Below the pieces are notes generated by a model. That model was not told the DNA's origin and made no database searches. It was given only the letters and a program-made list of their open reading frames with translations. A stretch of 64,000 bases of DNA from Haloarcula nitratireducens (lineage in GTDB: Archaea; Halobacteriota; Halobacteria; Halobacteriales; Haloarculaceae): assembly GCF_019599505.1 (NCBI RefSeq), contig NZ_RKLT01000001.1:186001-250000 (forward strand), read 5' to 3'. The position numbers and the translations under genes are program-made. Positions 50,466 to 58,792 of this stretch are shown piece after piece (within the stretch, counting starts at the first letter, position 1; every line of letters begins with the position of its first letter).

Positions 50466-51194
50466 TCAGAGGTACGCGGCGTCCCAGCGGAGCGGTTTCC
50501 GGACGTTCCCGCAGCTGTCGCACTCGATGCGGCCCATCGAGTCCATGGCGTTGGCGAGGGTGTTGCAGTTGCTACAGAAGTAGCCGTATCGGTCCTCGGC
50601 GTCCTCGCCGCCGTAGACGACGTGGAACGGCGCGATCGAGCCCCGCTCGTGGTTGTCGTGGTCGACGTAGACGGTTCGACCCTCGTCGGTTTCCATGGGC
50701 TCGCGGCCCCACCGTTCGCTCTCCGTATAGAGGTTCTCGACGTAGGTGTGGCCGGCGATGTCGATCTCCTCCGAGCCGGCACGTTCGAAGCCCTGCTCCT
50801 CGTAGAACGTGTTGCCGTCGACGTTGTCGTCCAGGACGCGTCCCTGCAGGTACGCCGCGCCGAGTTCGCGGAGCTGCTCGCGGGTCCGTTCGAACAGCGA
50901 CGCCGCGTTCCCGACGCCGCGATGGGCCGGGTCGACGTGTAGCCACAGGAGCGTCCCGGTGTTGTCGGCCGCGAGGACGCTCTCGGAGAAGCCCACGATT
51001 TGCCCGTCGTCGTCGGCGACCAGGAGGAGCCGATCCCCGTCGGCCAGCGTCGCCTCGAGTTGCTCCTCGTCGTACCACTCCTCGATGGCGCTGGTGATCG
51101 CCTGCGGTCCCAGCGAGTACGACGCTTGCAGTGACCGCCGCGCGACGTCCCTGATTGCCGGTCCATCGGCTGGCGAAGCCGGTCGAACGTTCAT
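50466..51194 (-). CDS. GNAT acetyltransferase fused to a C-terminal zinc ribbon
   Basis: A 242-aa protein. Residues 1-150 are a GNAT fold (VGFSESVLAADNTGTLLWLHVDPAHRGVGNAASLFERTREQL; acetyl-CoA loop HRGVGNA). The C-terminal 95 residues end in a zinc ribbon with CSNCNTL and CDSCGN. A fused ribbon is unusual for GNATs and could direct substrate choice. Stand-alone gene. Confidence 0.85.
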   Translation of the reverse strand: MNVRPASPADGPAIRDVARRSLQASYSLGPQAITSAIEEWYDEEQLEATLADGDRLLLVADDDGQIVGFSESVLAADNTGTLLWLHVDPAHRGVGNAASLFERTREQLRELGAAYLQGRVLDDNVDGNTFYEEQGFERAGSEEIDIAGHTYVENLYTESERWGREPMETDEGRTVYVDHDNHERGSIAPFHVVYGGEDAEDRYGYFCSNCNTLANAMDSMGRIECDSCGNVRKPLRWDAAYL

Positions 51195-51661
51195 GCACGG
51201 TTAATCGTAGGGAACCGGTATAAACGTACATATCGTTGTCGGGTCTCGCCACATCGGCGGACTGATCTCTCTCAAAAGTGTAACTGTCTGTTCTCACGAA
51301 AGACTCGAAATAGAGACTGACGAACAAATCTCGGATACAGAGGTGACTGTATAGGTCTAATCCGGACATATGGTGTCGGAACGTAATTACTGTTGTCGGC
51401 CGGAAGCGTTCGCCCCCGGCCGCCTGCCGAGGTCCCCCGTGAGCGCACCCGCGGACCGACGGACTGCCCGATCGGTTCAGGTCTCGTCGCTCGCTCGCTC
51501 AGCCATCGGTTTCGTCTTGGCGGTTCTTCGACCTGTTCTCGATGATTTCACGCCCGCCAGTCGTGTGAACGTCGGGATTAGTCTTGTCGTAACGCTAAAG
51601 AGTCGAACGCACCTTCTTATCCGTAAGATGAGTATCGGAACCTATCGCCGGAGGTGGTGGT
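51195..51661. other. Intergenic region, no gene seen
   Basis: About 465 bp between the GNAT gene and the HD gene. The left part (51195-51370) is comparatively A+T-rich and should contain the GNAT promoter; the right part contains the HD gene promoter and its Shine-Dalgarno site (ggaggtgg, 51650-51657). The frames in between are not protein-like. Confidence 0.5.
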
Positions 51662-52378
51662 GTGGGCGTCGAGATTAAGGAGTCGCCCGTCTCAGATGCG
51701 GAATTCGACGCGATGCAAGCGTTCGTTCACGACTATCTCGCTGCCAGCGTCGAGAACGAAGAGGAGGGCGGCCGGATGCGCTGGTACCCGTGGCACTCCG
51801 CGGAGTACCGGTTCAACCACATCCTCAACGTGGTCGACATCGCGACCGAAATCGCCCGGAAGGAAGGAGCGAACGTGGACGTAACGCGCGTCGCGGCGCT
51901 CTTTCACGACATCGCGAAACTGGAGGTCGAACAGGACGTCCACGCCGAGGCCGGCGCCCGCATCGCGCGCGAGTACCTCTCCGCACACGGTGACTACCCC
52001 GAATCGTTCGTCGATCAGGTGTGTCGCGCCATCGAGGATCACTCCTATCAAGGGGACCTCTCGAACCTCCCGCTGGAGACCCAGTGTCTCATCGAGGCGG
52101 ACATCCTCGATAAGGTCGGTGCCAACGGCGCCGCGCTCATGCTCCTCCGGATGGGCTACGAGTCGAGAACGCACATGGACGCCGCGGAGATGGTCGACCG
52201 CGTCATCGAGCGCGGCGAAGACGCCGAAGAGCGCGTCCGGAGCGACACCGCGGAGTCCATAGCCCACCAGCGGCTCAAGCGCGCGCGGTGGTTCCAGGAG
52301 TGGCTCGAAGCCGAAGTCACCGAGATGAACACGGAGGAGAGCCTAGACGACGTCGCGACCGGGATGGGCGACTCCTGA
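51662..52378 (+). CDS. HD-domain phosphohydrolase
   Basis: A 238-aa HD-superfamily protein: HILNVVDIATEIARKEG (first His), ALFHDIAKLEVEQD (HD), CRAIEDHSYQGD (second His) and IEADILDKVGANG (Asp). The family hydrolyses phosphate mono- or diesters of nucleotides. GTG start at 51662 with a Shine-Dalgarno ggaggtgg immediately upstream. It converges with the LysE gene at one base's distance. Confidence 0.86.
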   Translation: MGVEIKESPVSDAEFDAMQAFVHDYLAASVENEEEGGRMRWYPWHSAEYRFNHILNVVDIATEIARKEGANVDVTRVAALFHDIAKLEVEQDVHAEAGARIAREYLSAHGDYPESFVDQVCRAIEDHSYQGDLSNLPLETQCLIEADILDKVGANGAALMLLRMGYESRTHMDAAEMVDRVIERGEDAEERVRSDTAESIAHQRLKRARWFQEWLEAEVTEMNTEESLDDVATGMGDS

Positions 52379-52379
52379 A

Positions 52380-53147
52380 TCAGGCGAGCAGCCCCGGCCG
52401 GTACGACAGTACCGAGCCGACCCACTCGACTGCCGGTCCGAGCGCCTGCGCGAGAAAGAGCACGCCGAAGACGGCGAGCACCGCCGCACTCGCCCACGCG
52501 ACCGCCGGCGCGAGCCGTTCGACGCGCTCGCGCGCGGCGACGATCGCCGCCGGAAACCCCGTGATCCAGAGGACGATTCCGCCGAACAGCCCCCCGAGCA
52601 ACACGGGGTGGCCGGTTCGGACGACGAGCAGCCCGGCGGTCTCGTTGCCGATCAGCGGGAGCGACGACAGCACGTCGAGCGTCCCGGGTCGTAAGAGCCC
52701 GACGCCGACGGTGAGCCAGAACACCACCTGATACGGGTTCGTGAGCGCCAGCACCAGCGCTTTCCGGAACCCGCGACTCGCGCCGTCCGGTTCCGCCTCC
52801 ACCGCAGAGAGGGCGTTCGCGTCCTGTATCGCGCCGTAGGCGAACCACAGCATCAGGAGGCCGCCCGCGGCGACCATGACTTGCCGCAGACCGGGCGTCT
52901 CCGTGACGACGGTGGCGACGCCGACCAACGAGAGGACGAAGAAGCACGCGTCGGCGGTCATCGCCCCGAGACCGGCGAACAGCCCCGCCCGCCAGCCTCG
53001 CAGGGCGCTCTCCTCTGCGATGACGGCGTTCATCGGTCCCGGCGGGGCCGCCAGCGCGAGGCCGAAGACGACGCCGCCGATAGCCGTCGAGAGCAGCGTC
53101 CCGAGCGATAGCGCGGTCGGTTGTGTCGAGAGGAGCCAGTGATGCAT
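52380..53147 (-). CDS. LysE/RhtB-family amino-acid exporter
   Basis: A 255-aa protein with six predicted helices: GGVVFGLALAAPPGPMNAVIAEESALRGWRAGL is the family signature near the N-terminus, followed by LFAGLGAMTADACFFVLSLVGVA and a C-terminal helix. The family exports amino acids and related metabolites. Facing the HD gene, separated by one base. Confidence 0.85.
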   Translation of the reverse strand: MHHWLLSTQPTALSLGTLLSTAIGGVVFGLALAAPPGPMNAVIAEESALRGWRAGLFAGLGAMTADACFFVLSLVGVATVVTETPGLRQVMVAAGGLLMLWFAYGAIQDANALSAVEAEPDGASRGFRKALVLALTNPYQVVFWLTVGVGLLRPGTLDVLSSLPLIGNETAGLLVVRTGHPVLLGGLFGGIVLWITGFPAAIVAARERVERLAPAVAWASAAVLAVFGVLFLAQALGPAVEWVGSVLSYRPGLLA

Positions 53148-53185
53148 CTATAGGACGTGAAAACGGAGAGAAAAGCGCGTAGAGC

Positions 53186-54076
53186 TTACAGCTTGCCAGC
53201 CTTCTGCAGCTTCATCAGGTCCTCGGTATCGAGCGTCTCGCCTTCCTTGAACTTCTGGTAGATCTCCTCTGCCTCCTCGCGCGCGGCCTCCTGCTTCTCC
53301 TCGCGCTGGGACCGCTCTTCCTGCTCTTCCTTCTTGTCGAGTTCGCGCAGGCGCTTCTGGACGCGGACGAAGTCCTCGTGGTGCTGGTCGGCCGCTTCCT
53401 GGGCCTCGACGAACTCCTCGTGTTTCTCGTCGGCCTCGTCGCGGATCTCGTCGGCCTCGCGGTAGGCCTCGATCATCTTGTTGTGATGTTTCTGGGCCTC
53501 GTCCGCGAGTTCCGTGACCTTCTGGTGGTGCTTCGAGGCCTCCGAGCGGACCTCTTCGGCTTCTTCCTTGAGCCCTTCGAGGTCACCGCTCTCGTCGAGT
53601 TTCTCCTGCTTGTTCTGGAGTTTCTCGCGCTTGGTCTCGATCTTCTCGATGAGCTCCTTCTCGTCCTCCGAGGAGAGCACTTCGGTCTGCTGTTTGAACT
53701 CGAGGTCTTCGATCTCGTCCTTGAGCTCGTCGACGGACTTGCCCTCGTCGAGTTCGAGGTCGTTCTTGACGTTGTCGACCTTGTCGAACAGCTCGTTGGC
53801 CTCGGCGTTGAGCTCGTTGCGCTTGTCCTTGTGCTCCTGGACCTGCTCGTTGAGCTCGTCGCGCTTCTCGCGGTGTTCCTGGGCCTCGTCGACCTTCTCG
53901 CGGGTCTTCGCGTTCAGGTCGTCGCGGCTGGAGGCCCGCTCGGAGGCCATCTGGTTCAGCTCGTTGCGCCGGTCGCGGAGCTGGCCGGCGAGTTTGATGA
54001 GCTCGCCTTTGGATTTGTTTTCGAGATCCTCTTCGGTTACTGTGACGTTCTTTGATTCGTCTATCGAGTCTACCAT
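53186..54076 (-). CDS. Coiled-coil protein, COG1340 family
   Basis: A 296-aa protein made almost entirely of heptad repeats (GELIKLAGQLRDRRNELNQMA to EEIYQKFKEGETLDTEDLMKLQKAGKL), with two His-rich turns (SKHHQKVTEL, QKHHNKMIEAYREADEIRDEADEKHEEFVEAQEAADQHH). This is the archaeal COG1340 coiled-coil family of unknown function (often called a phosphoserine-phosphatase-like coiled coil). Start set at MVDSIDESKNVTV; a ttgttattgg box lies about 70 bp upstream. Confidence 0.87.
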   Translation of the reverse strand: MVDSIDESKNVTVTEEDLENKSKGELIKLAGQLRDRRNELNQMASERASSRDDLNAKTREKVDEAQEHREKRDELNEQVQEHKDKRNELNAEANELFDKVDNVKNDLELDEGKSVDELKDEIEDLEFKQQTEVLSSEDEKELIEKIETKREKLQNKQEKLDESGDLEGLKEEAEEVRSEASKHHQKVTELADEAQKHHNKMIEAYREADEIRDEADEKHEEFVEAQEAADQHHEDFVRVQKRLRELDKKEEQEERSQREEKQEAAREEAEEIYQKFKEGETLDTEDLMKLQKAGKL

Positions 54077-54322
54077 TGTTGAAACCTCTATGCCATCACC
54101 GCTCTCGCACAGACAGGCCCGTCGCTGTTGAGGGGCTGGCACCAATAACAAGGGTTCCCTCTCATGTTGGGCACGACGCGATACTGCCTGAACGCGTGAG
54201 CGTTCTGGTACCCGCTAGTACCGGGGGATATCGTTTAAATATTCCGGTGCACCGAATACCGTGGCGACCCCTCACACACCCGTCTACGGGCGAGTGAAGG
54301 ATTAACACGCTTCCGAGATAGC
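54077..54322. other. Intergenic region with AT-rich repeats
   Basis: A 246-bp gap of the leftward genes; it contains the promoter region of the coiled-coil gene. The word ttaaatatt occurs at about 54234 and again at 54323 (over the stop codon of the GH2-like gene), in an otherwise G+C-rich setting. No gene or RNA is seen. Confidence 0.4.
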
Positions 54323-56197
54323 TTAAATATTGTGGCCGATGGCGTACTCGTTTTTCACCACGTTCTCGTCGACGGCGACGGCCAGCGTGAGCTCGTCGCC
54401 CTCGGCGAGCGTCACCGACCCGACGGTGACGCGGTCGAACGCTCCGAGAGCCTGCTCTTCCTGCGTCCGATCGCCGTTGTGGTCCCACTCGACGGTGACC
54501 GTCGTCTCCGTCGGCCGGTCGTGGACCACGCAGACGTCGCTCTCGCCCGGCGTCGGATCGGTGAGGACGGCCTGTGTCGGCTGGTAGCTGTCGGTCAGCG
54601 TACCGTAGGCTGGTTTCTCGGTCCCGTTCGACCGGAGCACGCCCATCCCCGCGTCGGCGGCGTCTCTGAGGCTATCCAGGATCGCCACGTCGCTCCCGCG
54701 CCGGCGGAGTTGCTCGGCGACCGCTTGCACGACGCGCGCCTGCGTGGCCTGTGACGTCGCCGCGTCGCCGCCGAGGTGGGCGTCGTCGTGGACGGTGTGG
54801 TCGAACGCCGCGGGGACGGCGTCTCTGTCCTCGGCGCTGCCATCGGTCCCCAGCGACCCGGCCCCGAACCCGGCGACGACGCTCCCGACGCCGTAGTGAT
54901 CGCAGAGCCACGCGCAGTCGGCCGCCGCGCCGTACTGCCAGCCGGGGTACAGCGTGACCGCGTCGGGGTCGATGCCGGGCGGTCCCATCACGGGGAAGGT
55001 CGGTACGCCGTCGACGGCGTCGGCGACGGTTCGGGCGGGCGCGTCGTCGTAGCTCGCTCGCCACGCGCGAAAGCGAAAGCGCAGGCGGTCGAGTACCCCG
55101 GAACCGAGGCCGTCGGCGTACGGCTCGACCGGTTCGTCGTGGACGCCGACCGCGGCGAGGCTCGGGTGATGACCGTTGCTCTCGACGAGGTGGGCCGCCA
55201 GCTCTCGGCCGCGGTCGGCGTCGAACTCGCCGGGACCGGAGAGCGGCAGGTCGGCCCAGAGAAGGACGCCGTGTTCGTCGCACGCGTCGGCGACCGACGG
55301 GGGCACGCCCTGCGCGCGAACGCGGACGAGGTTCGCGTTGGCCGCGGTCGCCCGTCTGACGTCTTCGGGCGTCGGGTCCAGCAGCGTGACGCCTCTGGCC
55401 GGCAGGCGCTCGCCGTTGACGCGGAGTTCGTCGTCGTAGGCGACCGAACGGAGACCGGTCGTCACGCTCGCGGTCGCGCCGTCGAGTTTCGCCCGAACGG
55501 TGTACCGCGACTGTGCGCCCCGGTCGTGGGGCCACCACAGGGCCGGGTCGCGCACGTCGATGGTGTACTGAACCGTCGTCGCTCCCGGCTCGGTGTCCAC
55601 GCGCGTTCGGTCCATCGCCCCGCCGCCGCGGGCGTTCCCCTCGGGGCGAAACGAGAGGGTGAGCCGGTCGTCGATGGCCTCGTTCGTGACGACGTCGGCG
55701 GTGACGTCGACGGCGGCGCTGTCGACGCGCCCGTCCTCGACCGCGACTCGCGGCCGCGCCCGCACCGCGCTCACGTACGGGTCGGGATAGGTCTGCAGGT
55801 CGGCCGTCCACCAGATGCCGGGGACGCACCGCTCCTCGGGGAGTATCGCGGTCTCGTGGAGGCCGCCGAAGTGGTCTTCGGGGGCGCGGCACTCGACGAC
55901 GATCCGGTACTCGTCGGCTTCTGGTAGCCGGACCCGAAGCGGCGCGAGGTAGGCGTCGTGCTCGGCCACTCGCTCGCCGTTACACCAGACGCGCGTGTGA
56001 GCGTACGCCCCGTGCAGATCCAAGACCGCGTGGGCGTCGTCGCCCTCGCGCGGGTCCGAGAAGGCGGTCTCGTAGGCCACGGCGTCGGCCCCGGCGAACT
56101 GTGACGGTCGACCCGGCACCGTCACTGCGTCCCACTCGTCCGGTTCCGGCATCCCGTCGGTCGGCGCTACCGCCGCGCCGCGCCACTCCAGCGACAT
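54323..56197 (-). CDS. GH2-like beta-galactosidase/mannosidase-fold protein, nucleophile missing
   Basis: A 624-aa protein with the glycoside hydrolase 2 plan: N-terminal jelly-roll sugar-binding domain (about 20-150), immunoglobulin-like domain (150-250) ending GLRSVAYDDELRVNGERLPARGV, and a TIM-barrel-like C-terminal part. The usual NE acid/base site is VHDEP (residues 352-356) and the usual nucleophile region, E in xSEFG, reads VAGFGAG (441-447), with Gly in place of Glu. It may be a non-catalytic sugar-binding protein or a novel enzyme. Acidic C-terminal domain normal. Confidence 0.75.
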   Translation of the reverse strand: MSLEWRGAAVAPTDGMPEPDEWDAVTVPGRPSQFAGADAVAYETAFSDPREGDDAHAVLDLHGAYAHTRVWCNGERVAEHDAYLAPLRVRLPEADEYRIVVECRAPEDHFGGLHETAILPEERCVPGIWWTADLQTYPDPYVSAVRARPRVAVEDGRVDSAAVDVTADVVTNEAIDDRLTLSFRPEGNARGGGAMDRTRVDTEPGATTVQYTIDVRDPALWWPHDRGAQSRYTVRAKLDGATASVTTGLRSVAYDDELRVNGERLPARGVTLLDPTPEDVRRATAANANLVRVRAQGVPPSVADACDEHGVLLWADLPLSGPGEFDADRGRELAAHLVESNGHHPSLAAVGVHDEPVEPYADGLGSGVLDRLRFRFRAWRASYDDAPARTVADAVDGVPTFPVMGPPGIDPDAVTLYPGWQYGAAADCAWLCDHYGVGSVVAGFGAGSLGTDGSAEDRDAVPAAFDHTVHDDAHLGGDAATSQATQARVVQAVAEQLRRRGSDVAILDSLRDAADAGMGVLRSNGTEKPAYGTLTDSYQPTQAVLTDPTPGESDVCVVHDRPTETTVTVEWDHNGDRTQEEQALGAFDRVTVGSVTLAEGDELTLAVAVDENVVKNEYAIGHNI

Positions 56198-56386
56198 ACC
56201 GAATCGCCCGTCCCCCGGAGGGATATCCTTTTCTCCGTCCGTCGGTTCTGACGGTAAAACGACAGCGTTCGCGGCCGCTGATGCGAAATCGTCGGCTCCC
56301 GTCTCATACCACGCTGCCGTCCGTTACTTTCACTTTCACTCCGGGGACGGCTCAGGTTAAGGTGGCTTCGGTTCCTCTTATCTATC

Positions 56387-56560
56387 ATGTTCAGCGAACT
56401 GGACGAGGCGACCACGCCGACCTGTGACGCCACGGACTGTGACCGGCCGCTCGGCGACCCCGCGCTCGTCTTCGAGACGCCCGCGGGCCGCCGCGAGGCC
56501 CACGAGTGCGCGTGCGGCGCGGTGACGGTCACCGTCGTCCGCCCCGATTCGTCTCACTGA
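56387..56560 (+). CDS. Small zinc-ribbon protein (57 aa)
   Basis: A 57-aa protein with C-x4-C (CDATDC, residues 13-18) and C-x-C (CAC, 41-43), the second pair being an unusual CAC instead of CxxC. A stop at 56558 and DUF371 start at 56587 follow closely, so they may be co-transcribed. The start codon ATG at 56387 is a natural one; an A/T stretch (gttcctcttatct) precedes it closely. Function unknown. Confidence 0.7.
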   Translation: MFSELDEATTPTCDATDCDRPLGDPALVFETPAGRREAHECACGAVTVTVVRPDSSH

Positions 56561-56586
56561 AGTACGGCGGCGGGCTACCGTGGCGC

Positions 56587-57012
56587 ATGTCTCACGAAGT
56601 CGTCGTCCGCGCGCAGGGCCACGAACACGTCTCCGCCGAGCACGCGAGCACGCTCGAAGTGACCAGCGACGACTTCCTCACGCCCGCCGGCGACTGCATC
56701 CTCGGCATCGAAGCCGATACCGTCCCCGCCGACTTCGACGAGGCGTTCGTCTCGGCCTGCCGAGACGAAGGCGCGACGATCACGGCGGCGCTCGAAACCG
56801 ACGACCACAGCGTCACCGTCTCGGGGTCGGGTCACCCCGAGATGACGTTCGAGAACGAGCGAAGCCACGTCCTGCGGACGAGCGACTACGTCGACGACCG
56901 GACGGTGATGGTCGACGCGGACGCGGCGGCGGGCGACGTGGACCGCGACCTCGTCGCGGCGCTCGCCGACGGTGCCGACCTGACGCTGACGCTCACCGTC
57001 GACCCCGCCTGA
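56587..57012 (+). CDS. DUF371 family protein
   Basis: A 141-aa protein with the DUF371 signature: MSHEVVVRAQGHEHVSAEHAS, TLEVTSDDFLTPAGDCILGIEADTVPADFDEAF, and GHPEMTFENERSHVLRTSDYVDDRTVMV. It is a conserved archaeal family of unknown biochemistry. Start fits the family's N-terminus. Its C-terminal stop is 13 bp from the end of the convergent NmrA-like gene. Confidence 0.88.
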   Translation: MSHEVVVRAQGHEHVSAEHASTLEVTSDDFLTPAGDCILGIEADTVPADFDEAFVSACRDEGATITAALETDDHSVTVSGSGHPEMTFENERSHVLRTSDYVDDRTVMVDADAAAGDVDRDLVAALADGADLTLTLTVDPA

Positions 57013-57025
57013 CCGGTTTCCAGAC

Positions 57026-57877
57026 TCAGCCCGCTTCTCCGCGAAACTCCGCTGCGTAGTTCTCGAAGAACGCCCGGACGCTCCGTGGTTCTCGCCCGAG
57101 CACTCGCGCTACGTCGTCTGTCACCCGGCCGGCGAGACCGAGGCGCGCCGTAGTGTAGATGCCCGACATGACGAGCGCGAACGCGAGCGGTCGGCCGCGT
57201 CGCACCTCTCCGAGGACGAACGCCGGGAGCGACGGCCGCGTGTATTCGACGGGTCGATCCAGCACCTCGCTGGCGATAGCCGCCACCTCGTCGTACGTGA
57301 GCGCGTCCGGCCCGGTCAGATCGTACGCCGCGTCTTCGTGGCCCGGTTCGGTGAGGACGGCGGCGGCGACGGCCCCCACGTCGCGAGCGTCGACGAAACT
57401 CGTCTCGCCGTCGCCGGCCGGCACTGCGATCTCGCCGCGTGCCAGCGCGTCGCCGTGGACTTCGAGGAGGTTCTGCGTGAAGAACGAGGGCCGGAGATGC
57501 GTATACGACAGCCCCGACGACTCGACGTGGCGCTCGATGCGGCGGTGTGGCAACAGCGGGTTCCGGTCGGCTCCCAGCACCGAGAGGACGGCGCAGTGCT
57601 CGACGCCGACGCGGGCCGCCGCGTCGACGAACTCGCGGGCCTGACCGACCTGTGACATCTCCGGCGGCCGAAGCAGAAAGAGGGCGTCGACCCCCTCCAG
57701 TGCGGCCCCCCACGTCTCGGGTTTCGCGAAGTCGAAGGCGACCCACTCGTCGGCCGGGCCGTCTCCGGGCGGCGCTCGCGCCGCGGCGCGGACGACCGCG
57801 TCTCGCTCGGTCAGTTCGTCGCGGAGCGCCGACCCGACGGTGCCGGTCGCCCCGGTCACGAGGAGCGTTCGCGTCAT
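57026..57877 (-). CDS. NAD(P)H-binding SDR/NmrA-like protein
   Basis: A 283-aa NmrA/NAD(P)-binding protein: GATGTVGSALRDELTERD (GxxGxxG) at residues 8-25, FLLRPPEMSQVGQAREFVDAAARVG, LRPSFFTQNLLEV and SFVDARDVGAVAAAVL. The family acts as a redox sensor or as a quinone/ketone reductase. Divergent from nth, 59 bp apart. Confidence 0.87.
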   Translation of the reverse strand: MTRTLLVTGATGTVGSALRDELTERDAVVRAAARAPPGDGPADEWVAFDFAKPETWGAALEGVDALFLLRPPEMSQVGQAREFVDAAARVGVEHCAVLSVLGADRNPLLPHRRIERHVESSGLSYTHLRPSFFTQNLLEVHGDALARGEIAVPAGDGETSFVDARDVGAVAAAVLTEPGHEDAAYDLTGPDALTYDEVAAIASEVLDRPVEYTRPSLPAFVLGEVRRGRPLAFALVMSGIYTTARLGLAGRVTDDVARVLGREPRSVRAFFENYAAEFRGEAG

Positions 57878-57936
57878 ACATCGCCGTTACGCGCCCCGGG
57901 TGAAGGGGTTTTGCCGCTCGCGCCCGTCGTCCGAGT

Positions 57937-58758
57937 ATGGCCGATCGGGAACCGGAACAGAACATCAGCGTGGGCGGGACGGGTCGCGGACGGGAGGCGA
58001 CCTTCGACCCGGAGACGGCCGGCACGCGGGCCGAAGCCGTCGTCGACCGCCTCGGCGAACTGTACTGGACGAAGACCTACGGCGGCCGCGACGCCTTCGA
58101 GTGTCTGGTCCGCACGATCCTCAGTCAGAACACCTCCGACGTGGCGAGCCAACCCGCTCACGACGCGCTGATGGAGCGGTACGCTGGAGGTGGAGCAGAG
58201 AGCGCGAACGACCTCGCCGATTCGCTCGCCGAGGCCGACCGGGCGGAACTCGCCGAGACCATCTCCTCGGCCGGCCTCTACAACCAGAAGTCCGAGCGCA
58301 TGATCGCGCTGGCCGACGAGATCCGAGACGAGTTCGGCGGTGCGGCCGGCTTCGACGAGTTCGTCAGAGAGGGCGACCCGAGCGAGGTCCGGGACCGCTT
58401 ACTGGAGATGAACGGCGTCGGGCCGAAGACCGCCGACTGCGTCCTCCTCTTCGCGGGCGGTCGCGGCGGCGTCTTCCCGGTGGACACTCACGTCCACCGC
58501 ATCGCCCGGCGGATGGGCCTCGCGCCCGCCGACGCGGACCACGAGGAAGTCCGCGCGGCGCTCGAAGAGGCGGTACCGGCCGAGAAGTGCGGATTCGGCC
58601 ACACGGCGATGATACAGTTCGGTCGGGAGTACTGCAAAGCGCGCGAGCCGGCCTGTCTGGACGACCCCGACGCCTGCCCGCTGGCGGACGTCTGCGATCA
58701 AGTGGGCGTCTCCCCCGAGAGCGGCGAGGTCGTCGACCCGGCCGAAGCGATGGACTGA
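57937..58758 (+). CDS. nth: Endonuclease III (DNA glycosylase/AP lyase)
   Basis: A 273-aa Nth with the helix-hairpin-helix and GPD motif: LLEMNGVGPKTADCVLLFAGG (catalytic Lys in GPKTA) and FPVDTHVHRIARRMG (catalytic Asp), followed by the 4Fe-4S cluster Cys in EYCKAREPACLDDPDACPLADVC. A 40-residue acidic N-terminal extension is seen. It removes oxidised pyrimidines from DNA. The start fits the haloarchaeal orthologues' length. Confidence 0.95.
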   Translation: MADREPEQNISVGGTGRGREATFDPETAGTRAEAVVDRLGELYWTKTYGGRDAFECLVRTILSQNTSDVASQPAHDALMERYAGGGAESANDLADSLAEADRAELAETISSAGLYNQKSERMIALADEIRDEFGGAAGFDEFVREGDPSEVRDRLLEMNGVGPKTADCVLLFAGGRGGVFPVDTHVHRIARRMGLAPADADHEEVRAALEEAVPAEKCGFGHTAMIQFGREYCKAREPACLDDPDACPLADVCDQVGVSPESGEVVDPAEAMD

Positions 58759-58792
58759 GTCCGCGGGCGAGAACGCGGACGAGCGCCCGAAC

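Noticed and set aside
51370..51678. Possible 102-aa gene before the HD protein
   Set aside because: Composition is not haloarchaeal (basic, Arg-rich) and its end overlaps the HD gene start and its Shine-Dalgarno site; best read as non-coding.
51628..51678. A 16-codon frame with a Trp-Trp pair (MSIGTYRRRWWCGRRD) that looks like an attenuation leader
   Set aside because: The Trp codons arise from the tgg repeats beside the ggaggtgg Shine-Dalgarno site; the nearest A/T stretch is too close to the ATG for a leaderless start and the downstream gene has no link to tryptophan.
53186..54151. Start of the coiled-coil gene at the longer frame
   Set aside because: The extra 25 residues (Cys/Pro/Gln-rich) are not like the family; the ATG at 54076 starts the MVDSIDESKN sequence and gives the usual length.
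54162..54488. Possible 108-aa gene next to the GH2-like gene
   Set aside because: It overlaps the coding end of the GH2-like gene in a shadow frame and has basic, low-complexity composition.
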